A DNA stretch of 64,000 nt from Thermoproteota archaeon (lineage in GTDB: Archaea; Korarchaeota; Korarchaeia; Korarchaeales; Korarchaeaceae). The stretch covers positions 202,626 to 266,625 of the forward strand of contig JAOZFG010000004.1 in NCBI GenBank assembly GCA_027491435.1, read 5' to 3'. A program made the translations under genes and the position numbers. Every line of letters begins with the position of its first letter. Within the stretch, counting starts at the first letter, position 1. Below the pieces are notes generated by a model that did not search any database, was not told where the DNA came from, and saw only the letters and a program-made list of their open reading frames with translations. Positions 44,737 to 54,016 of the stretch are shown in pieces.

Positions 44737-47664
44737 GGAGGTGCTCTTCCTCTTACTCACTATCTCGTCGAAGTCCACGTCGAGGGCGTCCAAGATCTGC
44801 TCGAAGGTGCTCCTCATAATCTCCACATATTTGTCTACGTCTATGTCGCTCTTCTTAGCCATCTCCACAGGATACACCCCCTCTCCTCCCCTAACCTTCA
44901 CGTAACTTATTACCTGACCGGGGACCACCACCACACCACGGGCCCTCAACATCCTAGCCACCTTAACGTGTTGGGGCGTGGTCTTTACGTAGCTGTCCAA
45001 ATCCTTGGTTAACATTGTCCTGAAGGCTAAATCCTCGACTTTAAAGTCACCCGATTTGAGCCTCTCCACGTAATCCCTTATTATCTGGGATATCTTCTCC
45101 TTGGCCCTCTCGAAGTCTTCGGGGGTCTCAACCTCTTTTAGGACGTTCAAGACCTCCTGAAAAGCCTGCTTTACGAAGTCAGGTATGTTCCTCTTCTTTC
45201 CAAGAAGCCCCTTGACCACAACGGCCCCATCTTTAGTGACTCCCAGGTAGTTCTTCTTGAGGCTGGAGAAGACCACGTACCTGAACCAGTTGTCCAACTC
45301 CAAGTCAATGCCCAGTAGGCTTTCCACCCTCTCCTCAAGCCTCCTTATCTGCTCTTCAGTGGCGTCCTTTATGAACAGAGAGTCCGTATTGTGAAGCAGA
45401 ATCCCGTTTCCGAAGAACGTGTGGGTGCCTTCCACCTCCAGATCGTAGACGTACTCAGGCGTGTCAACCCTTGAGACTTGAAGGGGCCTCACCTTCTGGA
45501 CTTTGTAAGCTAAGAGGCCGCTATCTTCTACGGGGACAAGCCTCACCAGGTAGCCTCTAAGAGCTTTGGGTTTTGCTGGCCTTAGGGAGCCGTCTAGCAC
45601 CATTAAAGAGTGGTCCTCGGTTACGTCCACGTGCCCTCCAGGAAACTCCACCCTGTACATCTCCTTGTCGGTCCTGTGCCTCATCACGTATCTCACCCTC
45701 TTAAAGGCCGGCTCGCCGGAATCAAGCGATAGAACGTAGAGGTCTTCTGGGAAGTAGTACTCCTTGCCGCCCGAGACTAGATGGACCTCCTTGAAGAGGT
45801 CCTCTATCCTAACCTGACCGTCCCTTGTGATGACCAAGGTGTCAGGGGATACGCTGTCCCCATATATGACCTTTAACCCCATCTCCTCAGCCATCTTAAC
45901 TGAAAGGGTTATTGCCTTCCTTCCTAAAGCCGTTATCATCTCAGCCACTGGGGGCGAGTAAAGCGGGAAGTTTTCGTAACCGAAGACGCCGTAAGAGGCG
46001 TTCAGAAACACCTTAAGGCTACTCTGGACGGTGTCATACCACTCCTTAAGCTCCCCTTGGCTTGTCTTAGCGAGCCTCTTGTACCTCTTAACCCTCACGT
46101 CCCTCAGGGCCCTTATGATCTTCGGTATTATGCCAAGGTCCTTAGTACAGATCCAATGCGGAAGCTCTTCCACTGGCCTGTTTTCCCTACACTCCTTGTG
46201 GGGGCAATTAATGGTCTCGAAGCTCACACCCCACCTCCCTATTATCGAGGGGTACAGGCTAGCGAAGTCCATGACAGCAACCCTGAAGTGCACCCCAGGC
46301 ACGGGGTTCAGCACTATCGCTCCCATGTACTTCTTGCCCTTTATTAGGGCCTTTGAGTAAGTCCTCTCCCCTCTAACCTTCATAATCTCCTCCTTCTCGG
46401 GGATTAGCCAGTTCCTCCTCCTGTACTCGAAGAATATCATGTTCTTTATCCACTGAGACACTCCCTGCCTGGAGACCTCCTCCAGGGACATCTTGCTTAT
46501 CCTGGCGAGCAGGAAGAGGAGTCTGATTATCTCTCCAGAGTTTATGTTTCCGAGCTTATGAGTGAGGACGGCGTCTTGGAGGCAGTACTTGGCCAAGGTC
46601 ACGCTATCCACTTTGGAGAAGTCGTAAGTGCTTATCTCAACTTTCCTCTCCCCCAACAAGGCTTCCGATATCTCGTCCAGCGTGTATCCCAGGTACCTGT
46701 TTTTGAAGACGTACCCCTGAATGGACCTGTTGTTGAAGAACTTGTACAGGTCTACGTGTATTCCCGTATCCAGTAGAGCCCTATCCCTCTCAAGCCTTAT
46801 GGGCTTGGGGCTAACCCCGAGCTCCTTGGCCCTCCTGGCCAGATACGGGAAGTCGAAGTTATCCCCGTTATAAGTGAACACCAATGGGTAGGAGGAGATC
46901 AGATCTAAGGCGTCCCTGAGCATCTTCCCTTCAGACTCATAAACCCTCACCTTCGCCCCGTTAAGTTCTTCAGGGGGCTCCTTACCCCTGCTTAACATGA
47001 AAACTTCCCTTCTGCCATCACTTCCTACAAAAGCTATGGCCAACACGGGCTTAACTGGGTTAGAGGGGTCAGGAACCTTTCCCTCGGTGGTCAGGACCTC
47101 TATGTCCACCGCCAAGTTCCTCAGGTTTGGCGATGGCTGGTCGAAGAGCGGCATCAAGCCCTCAAGTATCCTAACGGTCTCTTGGTCTAGATCCCTGAAC
47201 TCCTCCCCAATTTCCCCCCTCTCATGTATCCTCTTTACCTCATCACCCACTTCATAGTAACAGCCGGGTACGAGCTGTCTGTCGTAGACGTAACAATCGT
47301 AGTACTTTATCTTGGCCTCCCACACCCTGTATCCCTTCTTGGAGAGCTCCTCCCTTATGTTCTTCCCAGAGCCGCCTATTGCTAAGGGGTCCTTGGCCTC
47401 AAGTTTGGTGAGCTCAACCCATCTATCCCTCAACACGTCGTACTTCTTCACCCTGTAGGCCCCCTCAACCCTAGCCTGCAGGTTTCCTGGTAAAAGCTCT
47501 TCAATCTTGTCGTGGGGAGCGTCTGTCAGCAGGTAGGGCCTATGACCAGTATTGTCCTTTATCAGGAAGACCTCGTCCCTCTCAGGATCGTAAAACTTCA
47601 TGACCGCGGACCTATCATCTCCAGAGTAGAACACCGACAGGAGCACACCTTTCCTAACGCCCAT
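44719..47664 (-). CDS. polB: Family B DNA polymerase precursor with intein
   Basis: Exo I NLAVDIEVLTT, Exo II VFTYNGDNFDFPYL, motif A VAVMDFASLYPSII, motif C YGD/TDS split by the intein. Start at the internal Met MGVRKG after a GGAGG sequence. Confidence 0.93.
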   Translation of the reverse strand: MGVRKGVLLSVFYSGDDRSAVMKFYDPERDEVFLIKDNTGHRPYLLTDAPHDKIEELLPGNLQARVEGAYRVKKYDVLRDRWVELTKLEAKDPLAIGGSGKNIREELSKKGYRVWEAKIKYYDCYVYDRQLVPGCYYEVGDEVKRIHERGEIGEEFRDLDQETVRILEGLMPLFDQPSPNLRNLAVDIEVLTTEGKVPDPSNPVKPVLAIAFVGSDGRREVFMLSRGKEPPEELNGAKVRVYESEGKMLRDALDLISSYPLVFTYNGDNFDFPYLARRAKELGVSPKPIRLERDRALLDTGIHVDLYKFFNNRSIQGYVFKNRYLGYTLDEISEALLGERKVEISTYDFSKVDSVTLAKYCLQDAVLTHKLGNINSGEIIRLLFLLARISKMSLEEVSRQGVSQWIKNMIFFEYRRRNWLIPEKEEIMKVRGERTYSKALIKGKKYMGAIVLNPVPGVHFRVAVMDFASLYPSIIGRWGVSFETINCPHKECRENRPVEELPHWICTKDLGIIPKIIRALRDVRVKRYKRLAKTSQGELKEWYDTVQSSLKVFLNASYGVFGYENFPLYSPPVAEMITALGRKAITLSVKMAEEMGLKVIYGDSVSPDTLVITRDGQVRIEDLFKEVHLVSGGKEYYFPEDLYVLSLDSGEPAFKRVRYVMRHRTDKEMYRVEFPGGHVDVTEDHSLMVLDGSLRPAKPKALRGYLVRLVPVEDSGLLAYKVQKVRPLQVSRVDTPEYVYDLEVEGTHTFFGNGILLHNTDSLFIKDATEEQIRRLEERVESLLGIDLELDNWFRYVVFSSLKKNYLGVTKDGAVVVKGLLGKKRNIPDFVKQAFQEVLNVLKEVETPEDFERAKEKISQIIRDYVERLKSGDFKVEDLAFRTMLTKDLDSYVKTTPQHVKVARMLRARGVVVVPGQVISYVKVRGGEGVYPVEMAKKSDIDVDKYVEIMRSTFEQILDALDVDFDEIVSKRKSTSLTDFF
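45388..45855 (-). other. Mini-intein in PolB motif C, 156 aa
   Basis: Begins Ser (SVSPDTLVITRDGQVRIEDLF), internal HVDVTEDHSL block, ends YVYDLEVEGTHTFFGNGILLHN followed by Thr; exteins join as VIYGD|TDSLFI. No LAGLIDADG-like insert visible. Confidence 0.93.
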
Positions 47665-47797
47665 TTCCCTCCTACTAGGAGAGAGCACACTAAAAATGTG
47701 CCGTCTTAAAGTCGACCGGGAGATTACGACCTTATGGATAAGCTAATTCGCCGAGCCCTTGCAATGCTTAAATAAAGGGGCGGGGTCTGGTGAAGGG

Positions 47798-48769
47798 GTG
47801 CTCCTGTTGAAAAGGGCGCTAACGTTTGCGTTGCTACTGCTCATTGTCCCGCTGATCCGACTGGATGCTCAACCGAGGGGCCCTAGGATTAGCGTTGTAA
47901 TCGACGAGAGCCTCAGGGCTCACGTGAAGGCCGAGCTGATAAGGGTAATCCATCACTCCGAGTCCATATACTTGAGCAACAAGCTTAAGATACCCCTGAT
48001 GCCCTGGCTCCACTACAAGGGCAACGTGACGGCGAAGAACGAGGGAGGGAGGTTAACGGGCACATACCAGGTGCTGGTGATACCCAGGCCGGGACAGGCC
48101 AAGGTGAGAGCTCTTTTCTTCCCCAACATCAGGGCTAGAGGACTTCTGACTAACGTGACCGTCTACGGCATGATGAAGTTCTTGTACGGCTCCTCCCTGA
48201 CATACTACGGGCTGAACTGGTACTTCGTCAACGTGACTTACCAGGTATCGCCCAACATAAATTACACGGGAATAGCCGGCGTTGTAACTTTGTCGGACCC
48301 TGACAGCTACATAGATACCCTGAACGTCTCATTTGACTCCTTCAACGAACCTGACGAGAACACCTTGGTCATCAGGTACACGATAGACGCTGTAAGCGTT
48401 CCACTTAAACTTCAGGAGGCTGAGGAAGGCTACTTAACGCTAGACCTGAGCCCCGTTCTAAAGATAATCCCAGATGACGTTGCTGGAGTCCTTCAGGTGA
48501 ACTTCACAGATCCGTCCATAGAGGTGTTAGGCGGAGTTCCAGCGCCTAAACTGACCCTGTGGAACTCGGCAACGTGGGAGTACGTCCCTCAGCTACAGGA
48601 TACCGGAAAGGGTGTGGTCGTGATAGTGAAGAAACCCGGCGCCGTGATAAACCCCTCATACCTGCTGTCCTTCATCCTGCCCGTGGTAGTGGGCACCTAC
48701 CTTTACTGGAGGCGCGAGTACGAGGCCAAATCAAAGGGAGTTAAGGAGAAGGGCCAGAGCAAGGGTTAG
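47798..48769 (+). CDS. Uncharacterised secreted protein with C-terminal TM anchor
   Basis: N-terminal hydrophobic signal (LLLKRALTFALLLLIVPL), C-terminal LLSFILPVVVGTYLYWRREYEAK; GTG start chosen because TATA-like ttaaataaa lies in the ORF-track extension. Confidence 0.65.
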   Translation: MLLLKRALTFALLLLIVPLIRLDAQPRGPRISVVIDESLRAHVKAELIRVIHHSESIYLSNKLKIPLMPWLHYKGNVTAKNEGGRLTGTYQVLVIPRPGQAKVRALFFPNIRARGLLTNVTVYGMMKFLYGSSLTYYGLNWYFVNVTYQVSPNINYTGIAGVVTLSDPDSYIDTLNVSFDSFNEPDENTLVIRYTIDAVSVPLKLQEAEEGYLTLDLSPVLKIIPDDVAGVLQVNFTDPSIEVLGGVPAPKLTLWNSATWEYVPQLQDTGKGVVVIVKKPGAVINPSYLLSFILPVVVGTYLYWRREYEAKSKGVKEKGQSKG

Positions 48770-49432
48770 ACTCTCTCCGTAACCTCTTCCCGGGGCAACG
48801 AAGTCCGCTCTCCTTTTTACCTCTTCTGGGGACTGGGGTAAAGTTATAGAGGTTCCAGCCACTTCGAACATGTCCACGTCGTTGTAGGAGTCGCCTATCG
48901 CCACAACCTTGGAGCAAGGAGTTCCGGTCATTAGACACAACTGCTTCAGCCCGGAACCCTTGTTCACACCCTTGGGCATGATGTGCAGGGCGTAACCGCT
49001 GTACCTGATCACGGCTTCAGGGAACTCCCCCTGTAGCTCCTCTTGTACCCTTAAAAGAATTCTTTCATCGCCTCTCAAGGCCAGATCAGCTGCCCTGAGG
49101 TAGGAATCCTCAGAAATTAGCCCCTCATACCCCCTCTCCCTCAAGTAGCTTAACAAGCGTTTCCTCAGCTCGCCCCCATCCACCTTCCTTACCTCATCAC
49201 CGACAATTACCACGCAACCGTTCTCCGCAATTATAAGCCTCTCTTTGGACGGCCTGACGTACCTGAATATGGATATAGCTATAGGGTAGGCGTTCCCGGT
49301 AACTAACGCCACCTTCACCTTTTTCCCCAGCTCCCTCAACGCCTTGACTGCAGTGAGATCCAGGCTCAAATCCGGACCTGTAATGGTACCGTCAACATCA
49401 ACTGCGATTAGCTCAAAGTCCCGGACCATCAT
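48731..49432 (-). CDS. Phosphoglycolate phosphatase, archaeal HAD type
   Basis: LIAVDVDGTITGPDLSLD, ALVTGNAYPIA, ENGCVV, KGSGLKQLC, VAIGDSYNDVDMFEVAGTSI. Confidence 0.88.
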   Translation of the reverse strand: MMVRDFELIAVDVDGTITGPDLSLDLTAVKALRELGKKVKVALVTGNAYPIAISIFRYVRPSKERLIIAENGCVVIVGDEVRKVDGGELRKRLLSYLRERGYEGLISEDSYLRAADLALRGDERILLRVQEELQGEFPEAVIRYSGYALHIMPKGVNKGSGLKQLCLMTGTPCSKVVAIGDSYNDVDMFEVAGTSITLPQSPEEVKRRADFVAPGRGYGESLTLALALLLNSL

Positions 49433-49476
49433 TCTTTATAAACGCCCTCCCTTCCATCCATGTGAGGGGATAAGGC

Positions 49477-49953
49477 TTGCCTTCATGGGGATACTCCTAT
49501 AAAACCTTAAATGAGAGACAGGCTAAAGCCTCTGGAAGAGACCTGAGAGTCTCTTTCAAGGAGATGGTGGAGCTCCTCAGGGAGATTAGGGGAAAGAAGC
49601 TTGAGGATGCCTACAAACTTCTAGACGACGTGATAGCCCTGAAGAGGGCCATACCCTTCAAGAGGTACAAGAAGGGAGTAGGGCATAGGAGGGAGCTCAC
49701 CGGCTGGAAGCCCGGGAGATACCCAGTAAAGGCCGCAAAGTTGGTCAAGAAAGTGCTAAAGAACGCTGAACATAACGCTATGGAGAAGGGGCTTGAGGCG
49801 GACAACCTATATATAGTACACGCCGCCGCTCAGCAAGGAAGGAAGTTGAGGAGGATATTCTACAGGGCCTACGGTAGGGCCACCCCCAGAATAGAGCAGC
49901 TGGTCCACGTGGAGATTGTGGTGGAGGAGCGGACTGAGGAGGGTGAGGAGTGA
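49477..49953 (+). CDS. rpl22: Ribosomal protein uL22
   Basis: KASGRDLRVSFKEMVELLREIRGKKLEDAYKLLDDVIALKRAIPFKRYKKGVGHRR. Confidence 0.93.
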   Translation: MPSWGYSYKTLNERQAKASGRDLRVSFKEMVELLREIRGKKLEDAYKLLDDVIALKRAIPFKRYKKGVGHRRELTGWKPGRYPVKAAKLVKKVLKNAEHNAMEKGLEADNLYIVHAAAQQGRKLRRIFYRAYGRATPRIEQLVHVEIVVEERTEEGEE

Positions 49954-50726
49954 TGACCTTCTACAAGAAGTTCGTTCAGGACGGCCTGGTTAAGTACGCC
50001 CTTCATGAGCTAATGGAGAGGCACCTGGAGAGAGCGGGCTTTCACAAAGTGGAACTGTCCAGCACGGCTGTCAGGGACGTGATAACGATATACGTGGAGA
50101 AGCCTGGCATAGTAATAGGGAGAGGAGGTAGGGCGTCGAAGAAGCTCGGAGAGATCGTGAAAGAGAAGATAGGGATACAGAACCCTTACATACAGGCGAA
50201 GAAGGTCGAGGAACCCTTCCTAAGCGCTAAGATAGTCGCCTCCTATATAGCCAGGAGGATAGCCAAGGGAGAGAGGCACAAGAGGGTGGCCTTCGCCGCC
50301 CTGAGGAGGGTCATGGCTGCCGGCGCTAAGGGAGTTGAGATAAGGCTTTCAGGGAAGTTCGGAAGCCAGAGGGCTAGGGAGGAGAGGTTCAGGGCCGGTG
50401 TGATATACAGGTGTGGGCAGGATCAGATAGAGAAGACCGAATACGCTGTGAAACACGTGATCATGCCCCAAGGCGTGATAGGAGTTAGGGTCAGGATCAT
50501 AAGGCCTGACGTGACAAGCCCTGATAAGCTCGTACTCAAAGAGGATAAGGTGGAGGAGTTGCTAGAAAAGATGAGGGCCGAGTCCTCCTCTGAGGTCGTG
50601 GAGGTTGAGATACCGGAGGAGCTTAAGGAGGAGGTGGAGGCCGTTAAGTCCGAGGGCGGAGGTTCAGAGGAGAGTGGAGAGGAGAAAGGTGAGGAGGTGA
50701 GCGGAGATGCCGTCGAAGGAAGCTGA
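49950..50726 (+). CDS. rps3: Ribosomal protein uS3
   Basis: KH domain VEKPGIVIGRGGRASKKLGEIVKEKIG; FRAGVIYRCGQDQIEKTEYAV; acidic C-terminal tail. Confidence 0.94.
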   Translation: MMTFYKKFVQDGLVKYALHELMERHLERAGFHKVELSSTAVRDVITIYVEKPGIVIGRGGRASKKLGEIVKEKIGIQNPYIQAKKVEEPFLSAKIVASYIARRIAKGERHKRVAFAALRRVMAAGAKGVEIRLSGKFGSQRAREERFRAGVIYRCGQDQIEKTEYAVKHVIMPQGVIGVRVRIIRPDVTSPDKLVLKEDKVEELLEKMRAESSSEVVEVEIPEELKEEVEAVKSEGGGSEESGEEKGEEVSGDAVEGS

Positions 50727-50910
50727 GGAGCTGAGGGGTTTATCCATAGAGGAGCTCCTGGAGAAGCTTAGGGAGGTTAAAAGGGAACAGTTCCTCGAGG
50801 AAATGAAGTTCAAGGTAGGGGCAGCTGAGAAGCCTCACCTAAGGAGGGCTCTAAGGAGGAGAAGGGCCAGGATTCTGACCATACTCAGGGAGAGGGGAGT
50901 TAAGCTATAA
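50707..50910 (+). CDS. rpl29: Ribosomal protein uL29
   Basis: LRGLSIEELLEKLREVKREQFLEEMKFKVGAAEKPHLRRALRRRRARILTILRERG. Confidence 0.88.
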   Translation: MPSKEAEELRGLSIEELLEKLREVKREQFLEEMKFKVGAAEKPHLRRALRRRRARILTILRERGVKL

Positions 50911-51170
50911 GGCGACCGACGGACCTGCTCTACCACGAGCTAATAGGCTATAGGGTGAAGGTCGTGAGATCCCCTAACTTCCATGAGCTGGGTATGGAGG
51001 GCCTGATCCTTTATGAGACTAGGAATACCTTTATAATCAGGACTGATCGGGGTGACAAGGTAATACCTAAGGCCGGGAGGATCTTCGTGATAGACGTAGG
51101 CGGGGTTAAATACACCCTGCTGGGAGATCGCCTGGTAGGTAGGCCTGAGGAAAGGGTGAAGAGAGCATGA
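50907..51170 (+). CDS. rnp1: RNase P protein component 1 (p29/Rpp29-like); start codon uncertain
   Basis: Frame from 50907: (I)RRPTDLLYHELIGYRVKVVRSPNFHELGMEGLILYETRNTFIIRTDRGDKVIPKAGRIFVIDVGGVKYTLLGDRLVGRPEERVKRA; lies between uL29 and uS17. Confidence 0.8.
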   Translation: MRRPTDLLYHELIGYRVKVVRSPNFHELGMEGLILYETRNTFIIRTDRGDKVIPKAGRIFVIDVGGVKYTLLGDRLVGRPEERVKRA

Positions 51171-51511
51171 GCTTACTGAGAAAGCTCCCTGAGAGCTTAA
51201 TATATGATGTAATCCCCCCGGATAAGGAATGTGATGACGATAAGTGCCCATGGCATGGGAACATATCGCTCAGGACCAGGACGATAGTGGGTAAGGTGGT
51301 CTCCACTAAGATGACCAGAACCGTCACCGTGCTGGTTGAGTACCTTCACTACATCCCCAAGTATAAGAGGTATGAGAGAAAGAGGAGCAAGATACACGCC
51401 CACCTTCCCCCGTGTATAGAGGTCAAGGAGGGCGATGTGGTAAAAATAGTGGAGACGAGGAGGCTGGCCAAGACAGTAAGTCACGTGGTCTTAGGGAAGG
51501 TCAAGAAGTAG
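51167..51511 (+). CDS. rps17: Ribosomal protein uS17
   Basis: CDDDKCPWHGNISLRTRTIVGKVVSTKMTRTVTVLVEYLHYIPKYKRYERKRSKIHAHLPPCIEVKEGDVVKI. Confidence 0.93.
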   Translation: MSLLRKLPESLIYDVIPPDKECDDDKCPWHGNISLRTRTIVGKVVSTKMTRTVTVLVEYLHYIPKYKRYERKRSKIHAHLPPCIEVKEGDVVKIVETRRLAKTVSHVVLGKVKK

Positions 51512-52625
51512 GAGGAGCAGGAACCTTCCTCCTCCACCCATACTTGTCCTCATCGTAGAAGGGCATCTTGTGAACCCTAACCTTTATTTCCTTGACTCCC
51601 TTGACCAGAAGTTCGGTTCCCTCCTCTGAATACTTCTTAATTACGTATCCCATGGCAATGCCCCTCCTCACCGTAGGACTATAGTTCCCGCTGGTGATGA
51701 ACCCCACTTCCTCCCCCTTTAGGTTGGTTATCACGTTACCCGGCCTTGGGGCGCTTCTTCCCTCGCTTAGGAGGCCCACTCTAACTTTCTCAACCTCCCT
51801 GTTGATTAGGGCTTCTTTACCGAAGAATTCCTTGCTCATATCCACTGCGAAGTCCAGCCTGGCCTCGAACGGGTTTGTCTCCTCGTTTATGTCGTTACCG
51901 TAGAGTACGAGGCCTGCTTCCAGCCTAAGTATGTCCCTAGCCACTAGCCCGCAGGGCCTAACCCCTTGACTCACTAGGGATCTGACGAACTCCTCTGCCA
52001 GTTCCACGTCCCCGAATATCAACTCGTATCCGTCCTCCCCCGTATAACCGGTCCTGCTAATCAGAACCTTCTTCCCGCGATGCTCGACCTCCCTAACCCG
52101 AAACTTCTTCACCTTTACATCAAAACCCAGAATTTGGTGGACCTTCTGCCTGGCCCTGGGGCCCTGGATTGCTACCATGATCGTCTCCTCGGTTACGTCC
52201 TCAACTTTAACTTCGAAGTCTGAATTTCCCAACAGATGGCCGAACCAGTTCAATATCTTCTCCCTGTTGGCAGCGTTGACTACGAACAGCAAGGGGTCAA
52301 CCAAGAAGGCAACGTTGTCGTCCTTTATCCCCCCTAACTCGTTGAGGGTTAGCGTGTACCTAGTCCTGCCACCTTCAACCATTAAGTTAGAGGTGGTAGC
52401 CCAATTCAGAAATTTGAGGGCGTCTCGACCCCTCAGCACGAACCTGGCCATGTGGGACACGTCGAAGAAGCCAGCATCCTCCCTAACGGCCATCGCCTCC
52501 TTTATGGAATTAGTGTACTTCATAGGGGTTCTCCACCCCGCAAACTCGAAGAAATGGGCCCCCAACTCTTCGTGTAAAGGCTCTAAAGGCAACGTTTTTA
52601 TCATTAGAAACCCCCTTCCATACAT
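51501..52625 (-). CDS. gcvT: Glycine cleavage system T protein (aminomethyltransferase)
   Basis: FEFAGWRTPMKY, FFDVSHMARFVLRGRDALKFLNWATTSN, ISRTGYTGEDGYELIF, LRLEAGLVLYGNDINEETNPFEARLDFAVD. Confidence 0.92.
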   Translation of the reverse strand: MYGRGFLMIKTLPLEPLHEELGAHFFEFAGWRTPMKYTNSIKEAMAVREDAGFFDVSHMARFVLRGRDALKFLNWATTSNLMVEGGRTRYTLTLNELGGIKDDNVAFLVDPLLFVVNAANREKILNWFGHLLGNSDFEVKVEDVTEETIMVAIQGPRARQKVHQILGFDVKVKKFRVREVEHRGKKVLISRTGYTGEDGYELIFGDVELAEEFVRSLVSQGVRPCGLVARDILRLEAGLVLYGNDINEETNPFEARLDFAVDMSKEFFGKEALINREVEKVRVGLLSEGRSAPRPGNVITNLKGEEVGFITSGNYSPTVRRGIAMGYVIKKYSEEGTELLVKGVKEIKVRVHKMPFYDEDKYGWRRKVPAPPTS

Positions 52626-52683
52626 TAGGGGTAAAGGTTATTACGATTCTCACCGGTTGGTCCTGGAAGTTGCGGGTGTTACG

Positions 52684-54012
52684 ATGGAAGAACTGGTTGG
52701 GAAGTTAGAAGGAATTCTCGGGGAAGGGGAAGTTCTGACTGATGAGATAAGCCTAGCTTCCTACTCATACGACGCCTCAGGCTACATATATAGACCAGAA
52801 GTAGTCATCAGGCCAGGAAATATTGACGAACTCACCGAAGTCGTGAAGGTTCTGATGGATTACAGAGTCCCCATAACCCCAAGGGGGGCCGGCACCTCCC
52901 TGGTTGGAGGGCCCCTGCCAGTTAACGGAGGCGCGGTTATAGACCTACAGATGTTAAACGAAGTCTTGGAAGTTGATGAGGATCAGGGGATAGTGCAGGT
53001 AGAAGCCGGGGTCAAAGTAGCTGAGCTCAATGAGCTTATAGACGGTAGGTTCATGCCAATAAACCCGGATGGAACGGGTTCGTCCACTATAGGGGGCCTA
53101 GCGGCTGAGGACGCGGCCTCCCCACTGTCCTCGGTTTACGGAACCGTTAAAGACCTGATCTTGGGGATGGAGGTCCTCCTGCCCAACGGAGACCTAGTCT
53201 CCCTGGACGGGCCGGTCAATCGGAGCAGGAGGAACTTGATTGACCTGCTCATTGGCTCTGAGGGGACCTTGGGAATAGTGACTTCCGTTACCCTCAAGCT
53301 CCCCACCGAACCCGAGGAGAGGATGGCTTACGAGATAACCTTCAACGACCTAATGGACGCCATGTCCCTGGCAGAAGAGATGGAGAAGGCCGGAATAAGG
53401 CAGGCTGCCTTTGAAGTCTACCACAACCTGGGGCTGGTGATGGGCTCAGCCGAGACCGAGGCGGTAGGTTACCTGGAGATAATGGGCCCCCCGGAGTGCG
53501 TGAACGCATGGGACTCAAGGATCAGGGAGCTCTCTAACAGGGTGGGGGTTACATCAATAAACCCGATAGACCCCTACGAAGCCGATACGATATGGAAGGA
53601 GAGGGCGAAGATCTATGAAGTGGCTAAAGCCACCAAGAGCGCCCTAAAGGTAGGGAGCTTCAAGGTTAGCCCTTCGTCCACAAGGGATTTTGTCCAAGAA
53701 GTTGACAGGACGTCCAACAGGATGAAGCTCAAGAGCATCAGCGTGATCAACCCTTTGCTGGGTTGGGTAATAGCTATCTTGCTTCACAAAAGGTCCGAAT
53801 CTAAAGAGGTGGAGAGGGCCGAGAAGGGGATGTCTGAGATAGTAAGGATCTCCAACAACATGGAATCCTCCATGGGCTATGGGTTGGGCGTGGGGATAAA
53901 CAGGATCTCTGCTGATATAGATGAGGGATTCGTTCAGATATACTCGGCTATAAAGAGGAGCTTTGATCCTTACTGGCTGTTCAACCCTGGAAAGCTTATA
54001 GAGAGGGATTGA
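52684..54012 (+). CDS. FAD-linked oxidase (GlcD/D-lactate dehydrogenase type)
   Basis: PEVVIRPGNIDELTEVVKVLMDYRVPITPRGAGTSLVGGPLPVNGGAVIDLQ; LIGSEGTLGIVTSVTLKL; C-terminal DPYWLFNPGKLI. Start at ATG 52684. Confidence 0.9.
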   Translation: MEELVGKLEGILGEGEVLTDEISLASYSYDASGYIYRPEVVIRPGNIDELTEVVKVLMDYRVPITPRGAGTSLVGGPLPVNGGAVIDLQMLNEVLEVDEDQGIVQVEAGVKVAELNELIDGRFMPINPDGTGSSTIGGLAAEDAASPLSSVYGTVKDLILGMEVLLPNGDLVSLDGPVNRSRRNLIDLLIGSEGTLGIVTSVTLKLPTEPEERMAYEITFNDLMDAMSLAEEMEKAGIRQAAFEVYHNLGLVMGSAETEAVGYLEIMGPPECVNAWDSRIRELSNRVGVTSINPIDPYEADTIWKERAKIYEVAKATKSALKVGSFKVSPSSTRDFVQEVDRTSNRMKLKSISVINPLLGWVIAILLHKRSESKEVERAEKGMSEIVRISNNMESSMGYGLGVGINRISADIDEGFVQIYSAIKRSFDPYWLFNPGKLIERD

Positions 54013-54016
54013 GGTT

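Noticed and set aside
52177-52683. 169-codon N-terminal extension of the GlcD-like ORF in the ORF track
   Set aside because: It is antisense to gcvT, has no oxidase similarity, and the conserved protein begins near ATG 52684.
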